In this document: one piece after another, positions 55,660-64,000 of the stretch | How the letters are laid out: every line of letters begins with the position of its first letter | Numbering within the stretch: position 1 is the stretch's first letter | NCBI RefSeq assembly: GCF_001661345.1 | Contig: NW_017962920.1 | Location: 729,524 to 793,523, forward strand | Source: Ascoidea rubescens DSM 1968 | Taxonomy: Eukaryota; Ascomycota; Saccharomycetes; Ascoideales; Ascoideaceae | Direction of reading: 5' to 3' | Length of the DNA stretch: 64,000 bases | The notes under the pieces: generated by a model | Told to the model about the DNA's origin: nothing | The model's database searches: none | Seen by the model: only the letters and a program-made list of their open reading frames with translations | Made by a program: the position numbers and the translations under genes

Positions 55660-57334
55660 TCAATCGCATTTGACATTGATCATTTTCAACTTGCATTGCA
55701 ATATCTCTATCAATCGGTTACGTTTGATTGATTTATTCAATTGATCCCTATTTAAAATTCTGTATGAGGAGTTCTCTAAAGCAAACAATACCTCATCTCA
55801 ATAATTGAAACATTCTCACGCAAAATTTATGACCGTTTTAACATATCTTATTCCCCACTGCTGTTGAGTTCAAACATTTGACCACCAAAAGGATCGTGGA
55901 CTTTATCATTCGGTTTCAATATCTAAGCACCGTTGATCATCATGTATAGTGAGAATTAACTGGAACATCTGGGCACAATGTTCGAATAGAGATCTTAAGA
56001 ATCAAAACATATTTGCAACAACAGAGTCATTCAATACTTATTTCATTCTTCTCGCTATAAATCTCCTTCAATTATCTGCCTCTTCTTTAAGATTGAATTA
56101 ATGAGGTCCCGTTCATACTTGCATGCACCTTGTTTTGATGCAAAGCCATTTCAAAATAATTGTTTGAAGTTCATTATCGGATTAGTCTAACGAGAATGGT
56201 CGGTAGACAGTGTAATCACTCAATTATTACTAATGACTCCATAAATTGATCAGTTGAATCTGATGTGAGCTCGAGAGTTTAACAGCAAATTGGATCAGTT
56301 TCTGATTGAGTGACAGATTATCCATGAACAGCAGTAATTGCTGACACAATCCTGCAGGGGATTCATCCACATAAATTACTTATTGAAATGTGTAGTTTCA
56401 GCGCTTGTACTTCGTGTAGACCAGAAGAACAAACTTAACATTGCTTTAATGCTCCATCAGTTATACTATCCTTGAGCTCATTTTGTTTACCGAACACATT
56501 CGGTTGAAAGAAGAACGACGGTGGTTCAATGACTTTGAGCGGATATCATCTAGTGTATCCTACTACTCAATGGCTCAGTGCTTGAGCACCTAACTATAAT
56601 CAACCATTGGTATTCTCACACTTGACATTAATTTCACGATGTGTGTCATTTCTTAGTTTGATTCTATTAAGTTTGAAAATTGAATCCATTCATTGCGAGC
56701 ATATAATACTTTATCTTATCGCTTGCAAAACTTGGATTCAGCCGCACAGCAGAAAACTTCAAACTCCAACAAAACCTGAGATACGTGTTCATCTGAGTTT
56801 CTGCCAATTGACAGAATTAATCGAGTTTAAATTTTTTGAAATCCCACACTATTACCTTACCGCTTTGGATTAATTCATTCACCAAGAATGGGCCATATTC
56901 AACTCGATTACCCCGTACGTTGCAGGATGAAAGCCAGCAATTGATTTATCAAAACTTTGACAATTCTTATTCTCAGCTAAATCAATTGGCAGAAGATGCC
57001 TTTGAATTTTTACATTTGGTTGTAACTTACTGTCAAACCATGTATCTAGCTGTGATAAGTTATCATCGCTGAACAGGAAATAATTTGTAGATTTTATTAC
57101 CCATACCCTCAGATAAGAGCTGCCCTGTGATGCAAATTCGGACTTTCGGAGTGGGCCACCGTACTAGCTGCCCTGACCACCTGTGAGCAAGACCAGATTC
57201 CATTCCGTTGGGCGAGCCAGCCTTTCTACCTTGTTCATTCCTTTACTCTTCCTCACCTTCGTTGAAGTCCAAGAATTAGCAACAATAGCTTCTGAGCAGT
57301 GTCCCGAGTGTTCAGAGGAAAAAATGAGACAAGC

Positions 57335-57635
57335 TGACCACAGCTGATAATGATACTATCTCGGATTCGGTGTTCAATTGAAAGAGAGTTGTCTTTTCTC
57401 CGTCGGTTGGAGCCTCCATCAAAAAGCGTGTTACTGTTCCGAATGATGTTGAAGCAGACAGAGACAATAATGCTTTACATTCTTCTTGCCATACGTTGTT
57501 CACTGGCGGATTGGCCTGTCCAGTGCTGGAGGAGGCGCTACACAAAGGGTGGTATGGCAGTCACGTATTGCCTCTTCTACAGAAGAAGTGTGGTATTATT
57601 GGTGGTCAAGCTGCTATGATATGACTAGGTCCCTT
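57335..57635 (+). pseudogene. Element N Gag
   Basis: A mostly open plus-strand frame with VPNDVEADRDNNALHSSCHT then LFTGGLACPVLEEALHKGW. It aligns closely with element A's Gag segment IPADDADSKNDDNPLLSVCR, TLITAGSIAAELHELQW (about 4,055-3,950, minus). A minus-strand frame over the same bases (57,545-57,312) looks a little like RT but is the shadow. Confidence 0.7.
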
Positions 57636-57719
57636 ACGTCTGTTAGGTGGAGAAATACGTTATCTAACCAGAGAAGCTGCGGTTAATGAATAATTGAATG
57701 GAATTGTTCATCTCTTAAG

Positions 57720-59590
57720 TTGTCCGATGGTAGATTATGTTGCCGCTTCGATCAATTCTGAGCTGGAGTAGATCGCAGCCTATGCTGAAACGGCACTCAC
57801 TCAACATACAGGGCCTCACAAGATTTCGTTTGATGACGCCAATCCTTTGGCCATTCATGTTCATGATTGTGCTTTTGCTGATACTTCAGGATCAGCACTG
57901 ATACCTTTGCACGGTTAGGCCTGATTTAGAAAGCCAATAAGCAAAGAACTGGGATGGTATCGTTGTCCCCGATCAGATAAATGATTTTTGAAAGCGCTGA
58001 ACTGCCGCCACTTTAAGCCGCTCGTCAGCCGCAGTTTCTCGCTTTGTTTCTGAACCAGTTCGGAATGCACCCGAAGGTGATTGGTGCTGCTCATCCGGCC
58101 GTTGAATGGATTCAAAACGATCCTGTTGAATTGCAACTTGTTCTACTTTATTTCTTGTGAATTCATCGCTATTTGTACTGTCGTTGATTGGATCTGGGGG
58201 TGGACTTCTCATTCAAACAAGATTGCTGGTATTGTTCGCACTATCTTGTAAAAGTGCAGCTTACGCACCATTTGCAAGTGAGATATATCATTTGCAGTTG
58301 CCCTATTTACTACAGATTGCCTTGGACGAATAGTTTATCCAGGCCGATTGATGGTAGAGATAGTGCTATTAATTCTGCAGATTCTGTTACTGGTGGTTCA
58401 ACATGTAAGTCTTCTCACAAAACAAAAGGGACCAAAATTAATGACTGGTGATTTGCAAGACAGGCCACTGATGCCTTAGATCCAACTCACTATGATACTA
58501 GTAAGCCATGTCAGTTGTAACAGCTGAGGAAAGTCGCTATTCATTCGGCATCAATGATGATTACTGAGTAAATCGTGTTGATTCACCAATTGCTAAATGA
58601 GCATTAGCTGTTGCAAAGTTCTCATACTCCATTGAATTTACTCATGGACTACTGAAATAGATGTCTCATATGGTGAAAGCTAAAAATAAGTTTGCCTCTA
58701 TTCTTTTCAATGAATCTTGCAAATCCGAAGGAATCAAATTTGAAGTATCCTTTCTATATGAGTCATGAAAGTCGAAGTCAGCTGCTGCGATACTAAAGGG
58801 AGATCAATGTGCTCGATATGCTCCAATTGACAAGCCAATGAGGCAAAGCAACTTGGATGATGCAAGTGTCGTCGGTGTCTCACTTCCTTACAGCAGATAT
58901 GGGTCAGTCTACAGGCGGTGGATTCGTCATGGCAGCGCTGTTGTTGTCGATTCAACTTGTCGTTTTCATAATCGGCAATGTTTTATTTGAAAACCCCCAT
59001 ATACAGCCATTTCAGCAGGAAATTCATCAGCACTGCATGATATATCTATTGGAGTTATGTAAGGAGAAATAACTGGAACAGCTTTCAGTCACAAAGATTG
59101 TGCAAATGCAATTGCTTCAAACGATACCTCAACAAATTTCCGAAAGAATGATGACTAGGCTGGCTCCATCAGCTCAAATAAACAAGAAATGATCGTGTTC
59201 ACAGCAATCAATTGTGTTGAGTGAAATCAGTTGCAGTCACTGAGGCGACTGATTAACTTGGTGATGTCAAACACTCCTCACACCAACATGCATTAATGTG
59301 CTGGAAGCAATGGAACTGCTCAATGCTATTTTTGAAGCACTCATAATGTGCAAAGTCGATTCAGTGAGCGTCATAAGATACCACTGCAGGCTGCTGTCCT
59401 TCATGATATATATTTGCTGTTTCTGTTGCTCCTACCACTGTGAGCACATGGAATCTTGAAGAACTGTGCGAAGTCGCCTGTTGATCAGAGGATCAGCCGA
59501 CGCTTCATAACCATTCCTACCAGCTACTTGGCCTCAGTTGTCGAAAGGGACCAGCTGACGGTCGTTGAGAGTTCAGAGAAAAGTGCGTAA
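57720..59590 (+). pseudogene. Element N decayed protease-integrase span
   Basis: The span between Gag and RT of N. Several medium frames are open on the plus strand (57,745-57,920 with ISFDDANPLAIHVHDCAFAD; 58,188-58,451; 58,857-59,072), but no protease or integrase landmark is firm. By position it must hold knuckle, protease and integrase. I list it so that the gap is not read as host DNA. Confidence 0.4.
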
Positions 59591-59594
59591 TTAC

Positions 59595-60000
59595 TTGTGG
59601 TTTTCGCAAAGCCAGACTGGTTGCTCCTAAGTTTTCTCAGCCTCATAAGATTGACAATTTCAAAACATCTTGTCCAGTGATTACGCATGAGAGTTATAGC
59701 GTTGGAGATATAGTCGCGGCTTCAATGTCTCTCCCAATCGTCGGATCGACCCCCCAACTACATTGTTTTGTCGTGAATGAAAAGCAGCAATTTCTAATAA
59801 ACAATTTCGTTGGGTAGATATTGCGGAATATGGTTTGACAAGCAAGCAAATAATTGAGTTAACTTCCACAATCAAACAATTCCATATAAGTTGGTACAAA
59901 TGATTCATAATGCTCCTCAACAGTTTCGAATTCTAGTCACTGGAGTCGAGCCAGCTATGAGTTCCAGTTTAAAGCACATTGACCACCGCACGCAAATATT
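59595..60000 (+). pseudogene. Element N reverse transcriptase, N-terminal half
   Basis: KTSCPVITHESYSVGDIVAA then SMSLPIVGSTPQLHCFVVNE (59,660-59,780, one frame) matches the run Y.ETS.PV..HE..R..IA.AAS......HQ.DV. A FAKPDWLLLSFLS stretch just before it sits where KARLVA..F.Q belongs. IHNAPQQFRILVTGV (59,905-59,950) matches YGLKQAPR.F...L. Order and spacing fit copia RT. Confidence 0.78.
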
Positions 60001-60624
60001 ATTAACGGATATTCTTATGACTCGACTAATCTTCAGTTGCGAAAGTCAAACTGCTCAAATCCAATATCACATCAATGTTCAACCAAATGGTCTTGCAGTC
60101 GTTCAAAGTGGAGTTCGGGCTGATCGTCAAGCTTAAAACATCCATTGTTATTTGGTATCTATGAATACACTTTTCTCAGCTTAATGGATGAAAAATGTAA
60201 CATTCAGTAGTCTTATTCGCAAGCCCTACTTCTACGGGTCAACTCATATGACGTGCTACTTAAGAAAATTACACATGGCTAGATGCCGAACAGTTATCAC
60301 TTCGCTGTTTAATTCGTGGATGATTACTAATAGCTGGAAATCTTCAGCGGTGTGGTGTTGCAACTGCTGATCCGATAGTGAGTTGGCAGATGGGTGCACC
60401 ATGTTTAGTGGGTCGCAGTTGTGATAAATGGGAGTCAAGATATCCAAACTAATCCCAATTAACTGCTTAATCGAAACCTGCTTTTTTAGCTGAGGTCGTT
60501 ACGTACTCTAACTGTGATTGGGCTAAACACAACACGAATAAAAATAAGTTAGTGGGTATATCTTCCTCAAAATTCAAAAACGGGCTAGTGGTTGTGTAAC
60601 AAGCATCCATCGTGGGAATTGTTG

Positions 60625-60910
60625 ACTAGTGGTAGTGAATTTAATGCTCTCACTGACGGACTTAATAAAGGCGCGTTTTCAAAGCAGGTCTTCAAATATT
60701 GATCAACAAAAAGTTATAACCCGGCTTTATAATGTAAAGACATTTGTGCGTTCATCCCTGCTAGCAATTTCCCCAGTCCCAACACATCCAAGCATACTTC
60801 ATCCTGGCACAACTGTAAGAGAGTTCCCGTCAACGCAGCCTCTATTGGTTCATCTGTTCATGATAGAAGGGCAGCAGCTAAATTATTCTGTAAGAGGTAT
60901 CGCCACTCAG
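60625..60910 (+). pseudogene. Element N RNase H
   Basis: EFNALTDGLNKGAFSKQVFK (about 60,637-60,697) matches STEAEYNALT.G.KKA.WL...L. Then ASNFPSPNTSKHTSSWHN (about 60,763-60,817) matches LA.NP..H.RTKHIDIR.H. A short KLFCKRY-type string closes it near 60,880. These are the last Pol blocks; the LTR follows. Confidence 0.75.
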
Positions 60911-60929
60911 CGGTAAAATATCAAACACA

Positions 60930-61575
60930 TCCCTTCAACAAGTAAAATCATGTCTTGTTTAATTTTATTGATTTGGCTTCTAAGCCTTTTTGGATTATTA
61001 TTGCTTGATTGATTTCATAGCTTCTATGAAAAAGAATTATATATATTTGTGGCTCACAGACAAAATGCTACAAGCACAGCAGTCACACCTACGATCCATC
61101 ACTAATTGTCTTCTGATGACCCAAGATACATAGAAGGTAAAACTTGCAGGGAGATTCAATTGCTCTTTGTTTGAACTTTTATTCAATTGTTTTGGTTTAG
61201 GAACCGAAGCTATAATAGACTTCGTTATTCAAGCGTGGACAGTTCCTCAAAAAATACGCTGTTCGGCAACAAACAAACACCTAACACCGGCACTGATGGG
61301 TTAACCGTGTGCACGCCAACATAAAAATAACTTTGTTTGCCGCATTGCTTGAGGAGTTAGATGAGGCATCCCAAGCAACGCACATCTCAGAATCGCAAAA
61401 GACCCCTTCATTCCTGCAAGATCGATCGATATAAAGGCAGTGGCTGGGCCTCGCTCTCACTTTACCGAGGCGGTGAACACATTTGTCGGAGCGATGTTGC
61501 ACATTCAGGTCCTAACAACTCGGTGTGTGCTGACAACTGCTTGAAGGTTCCCAAAGGTGTCCACCTAATTCTGCC
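60930..61575 (+). repeat. LTR-like stretch shared by elements N (3') and O (5')
   Basis: It lies between the end of N RNase H and the primer-site-like string of O, both on the plus strand. It contains a TATA box in the family's LTR context (61,430) and is GC-richer in its right half, like the 6.1-6.9 kb LTR. Length about 645 bases, close to the C LTRs. Direct homology to the other LTRs is only clear around the TATA box, so the call leans on position. Confidence 0.5.
61430..61437 (+). promoter_or_regulatory. TATA box in N/O LTR
   Basis: TATAAAGG followed by CAGTGGCTGGGCCTCGCTCTC. Compare TATAAAAGG followed by GACTGGCCGGTTCTTC in element A's LTR. The same box plus the same downstream flavour in two distant LTRs suggests a conserved LTR promoter. 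Confidence 0.5.
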
Positions 61576-61597
61576 GTTAGATTGAGGTCGAATTAGC
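61576..61597 (+). other. Degraded primer-binding site of element O
   Basis: GTTAGATTGAGGTCGAATTAGC resembles element A's GTTATGAGCCAAATTGC with small insertions. The Gag start region with an Ala-rich string (SSAAAVSLLQIYLFFVAIAQ) follows about 25 bases on. Position relative to the integrase box supports it; the string alone would not. Confidence 0.35.
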
Positions 61598-63458
61598 GTG
61601 TCATCCGCGGCCGCGGTAAGCCTTCTGCAAATCTACCTTTTCTTCGTCGCTATCGCTCAGCAATCTGCGGACAAGATGGCTTGCAGTTTAGCCATGTTTT
61701 AGTAAGAAGTCCTAGCATTCTCGGCGATGGTGCTACTTGTTTTAAACATATATGATTTGATATAATAATATCCATTTGCTGCCGCACAGTCGGAATGCAA
61801 TTCTATTGGGAGGCTTTGATCTTGCAACATTTTACATTGGATTCCTTTGATATTTATTGACTACTTGGGATATTATTGAGTTAACAGATTTTTACTGGAT
61901 TTAATACATAACATAATTATTGAAAATGATATTATATAGCGAAATTATCGAGAATGCTATAAACTAAAGTTAATCAATAATCAACGCAAACCAATTATGT
62001 ATTGAGAATATTTACTATATTGAATCTCAAATTTGAGCACACAGCAACTGGCTATTGCTCTGCGAAATGTACAGAGCACGTTATCAGTCAGCATTATGAA
62101 GCAGCTGCTCCGCCATTCAGTTGGCATTTCATCAATTGTTGTTTCGGTTCTACAAACAATTGATATATTGAGAGCTGGTTCCCCAAAACAATCTTTGAAA
62201 TTGGATCTTTCAATATGTCACGAAGCGTGTTATCACTATAATTTAGTTAACAACTATTATTTGGAATGAAAGGATAACTGGAGTATTTGGCAAACACATC
62301 GTACCACCATCAAGGCACAAATTAAATCATGCTTTGATGGATTGAGTCTATCGCCCGCTACAAGTCAGGTAGAATATATGTTTCATTCGAAACAGATTTG
62401 GCCAGAAATAGAATCGTACCAAAATCTTGATCTATAGTTACATCCATGATGATCGAGAACGATGGTTCATGCTAAAGCATTTTAATGTTTTCTCGAGGAA
62501 ATCGTTTTCAGTTCCTTTAGTATCTGTACAATGAAATTCGATAGATATTTCTGGAGTCTTTTGAAAAACTTCGAAAATCATTATTATTTTGTATAAGAGT
62601 GATTCGAAGAAACAGATTTCCAGCCTCAAAGCACTCAATGAAATGTTGCTCCTAAAGAAGGCCTATGCCTTATCAATATTAAATTCTGCTTTTGCAGTAA
62701 TTGAATGATCACCAACATAAATAGATATTATCAAACTTTATTTGTGACATCATCAAAGATTTATAGTACTCTGTGCTTAGTTATTGGTAACTTTTGATCA
62801 ATTCAACGGATAGTAGCTCAAAAAATCTCATCCATGCTTAAAACCATACAACTCATTGCTGCATTCCCAATCAGTGTTGTCAGAAAAAGGCGCCGCCGAA
62901 ATTTCAAAATAGACTAGATAGTTCAAAGCGCCATTCATCAAAGCTGTATTGGCATTCATTGGGCAGACATCGTGGTTCTTGTTGGCAGCACAGGAGAGCA
63001 TTGATCACGATGCATCCCAATCATAACAGGATTATTGACTTTAAAATAGCGACGGCCATCTTCCAGAAGAAACTCGGTTCCCCTTTATCTTGTCTCAAAC
63101 CGCTGATAATCACTAGTTACTTGTTTGAGAATCAGTAACAAGTTTCGCTTTTATTTTCTTGTTTGACTGATCTTCGTGGAACTAAATGATATGCAGCAAT
63201 ATTTCGGATGACATGGATTGATTTGCTACAGCAGCTGAGCATTCTATTTGACAATGACTGGTTGAAAATTCACTGGTCCAATTTGGAGTCATAGGCTTTC
63301 AATTTCATGCCACCGAATCCGCTCCTTCATGAGCAACAAGAACCATTGCTATTTGAAATATTTTTTCTAACGATAGTATCGCTCGTGAACAGTGTAGTTA
63401 GTTGTTCTTCAAGTTCTTCAACAACCGGTGATGATTTTAGGAGGTTTAACTGATCATA

Positions 63459-63743
63459 GTGTTCTGCACTAGACAAGACTATTCAGCAGCCTCTCCCTGT
63501 TTTGTTGCCTTTTTGAAGATTCCTGGGTGCTCGGTAATTATCAACGTTGGTCGCAAGTCTCATCCTAGATTTGATTGGAATATCAGATGGATTGTCAGAA
63601 ACCAAACTGTTGATCAGGGAGGACTTAACTATAAGATTAGTAACAAGGTGATTGAACAAATCCTCAAAAATAAGATCTGCAGTCATTTGTCATATTCGGT
63701 TTCTGGTTGTCCAAATAAAGCCCCAAATATCAGCGTTCAGTGA
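63459..63743 (+). pseudogene. Element O integrase C-terminal box
   Basis: An open frame of 94 codons. LKIPGCSVIINVGRKSHPRF then LNYKISNKVI matches HLR.FGC..YV.....R.KFD and Y.LYDP...KII, the conserved copia box after the integrase core. A 67-codon minus-strand frame over the same bases is its shadow. It is one of the cleanest domain matches in the AT-rich copies. Confidence 0.8.
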
Positions 63744-64000
63744 CTCACCTATTTCAACATCATCTATTACTGCACCAATTTTGTAAGTTAGGCGGTCAAG
63801 TTGAAGTTTAAACGAAGCGTAATAACCTGTTGAAGAAGTAGTTGCTTCACTAGCAGAGCAGTTTCAACCTTCAACATTTTTATCCTGAATTCCAGTATTT
63901 GAAATCAATGGATTAATATGATTGAGTGATAGAAGTGATGTTGTTATGGAAAATGTTGTTTGATCTCTTCTCTAAAATATATAAATTCTTGTATCTTGAG

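Larger units (their letters stand above)
54200..57080 (+). mobile_element. Element M: Gag-to-integrase part of a Ty1/copia fossil
   Basis: The plus strand carries Gag (54,518-54,815 clearest), protease (about 54,985-55,260), GAG-pre-integrase and integrase start (55,294-55,660). Integrase C-terminal and linker parts (to about 56.9 kb) are faint. RT would begin near 56.9 kb, and element N's 5' flank takes over at about 57.08 kb. Two frames at 56,607-56,873 and 56,836-57,072 lie in the linker/RT position without a clear motif. It is broken, with several breaks, though three of its parts are long open frames. Confidence 0.72.
57080..60930 (+). mobile_element. Element N: Ty1/copia fossil
   Basis: A plus-strand element with a short 5' flank (57,080-57,330, GC-richer), Gag (57,335-57,635), decayed protease/integrase span (about 57.7-59.5 kb), RT (59,595-59,990) and RNase H (60,629-60,910). 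Gag-to-RT is about 0.3 kb shorter than in A; RT-to-RNase H is the same. Its 3' LTR also serves as the 5' LTR of element O. It is broken, with more than ten breaks. Confidence 0.75.
61575..64000 (+). mobile_element. Element O: 5' part of a Ty1/copia fossil, cut by the window end
   Basis: The plus strand carries a primer-site-like string (61,576-61,597), a Gag start region (about 61,600-61,710) and then AT-rich Gag/protease/integrase span. The integrase C-terminal box (63,513-63,660) lies at exactly the distance from the primer site that element A has (about 1.95 kb). RT and RNase H would lie beyond 64,000. It is broken; the number of breaks cannot be judged in the AT-rich span. Confidence 0.62.

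Noticed and set aside
57312-57545. A minus-strand frame with KALLSLSASTSF, resembling copia RT.
   Set aside because: The plus strand gives a longer alignment to Gag of A, and N's RT lies at 59.6 kb on the plus strand.
1-64000. CRISPR arrays, phage genes, bacterial operons, toxin genes or a conserved defence cluster.
   Set aside because: No direct-repeat/spacer array, no gene clusters with ribosome sites, and no coding frame beyond 128 codons; the copia reading explains most of the window.

Overview
The window looks like 64 kb of eukaryotic, repeat-derived DNA with no recognisable host gene. No open reading frame reaches 130 codons. No rRNA, tRNA, CRISPR array or bacterial-type operon is visible. 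Reading both strands for protein motifs, almost the whole window is tiled by old, broken Ty1/copia LTR retrotransposons. They carry the copia order Gag, zinc knuckle, protease (PR), GAG-pre-integrase/integrase (INT), reverse transcriptase (RT), RNase H (RH). The sequence does not name the species; the picture fits an intergenic or heterochromatic stretch of a large, repeat-rich genome.

Layout, left to right: A (minus, 1-~4.75 kb, full order, left LTR beyond the window); B (plus, ~4.75-6.0 kb, RT-RH part only); an LTR at ~6.08-6.86 kb shared by B and C; C (plus, to ~10.85 kb, full order) with its own 3' LTR at ~10.9-11.56 kb; D (minus, ~11.6-16.85 kb, full order); E (plus, ~16.85-21.4 kb, full order); F (plus, ~21.43-23.1 kb, linker-RT-RH part); H (minus, ~24.6-28.8 kb); I (minus, ~30.7-34.8 kb); J (plus, ~37.2-41.4 kb); P (minus, ~42-46.27 kb); K (plus, ~46.3-51 kb); L (minus, ~51.1-54.2 kb); M (plus, ~54.2-57.08 kb); N (plus, ~57.1-60.93 kb); an LTR-like stretch shared by N and O (~60.93-61.57 kb); and O (plus, 61.57 kb to the window end). 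Base composition turns more AT-rich from about 41.8 kb to 57 kb and again after 61.7 kb, matching copies P, K, L, M and O.

Several things tie the copies into one family or a few close ones. Domain spacings agree: primer site to RT is about 2.7 kb in A and E, and the coding region is about 4.0 kb in A and D. An Ala/Ser-rich spacer follows the zinc knuckle in A, C, E and H. In A the primer-binding site reads GGGTTATGAGCC, the complement of the initiator-Met tRNA anticodon arm. That is the half-tRNA priming mode known from Drosophila copia and yeast Ty5. E keeps a close match; H, O and C keep weaker ones.

All copies are fossils with many breaks and strong divergence from each other, so the family looks old. 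Element ends are approximate because LTR boundaries and target-site duplications could not be computed. The most useful points are the half-tRNA primer sites, two LTR-sharing tandem pairs (B/C and N/O), a probable nesting of A in B, a direct E/F junction without an LTR, and a few stretches (about 28.8-30.7, 34.85-37.2, 43.8-46.0 and 51.9-53.2 kb) the copia model does not yet explain.
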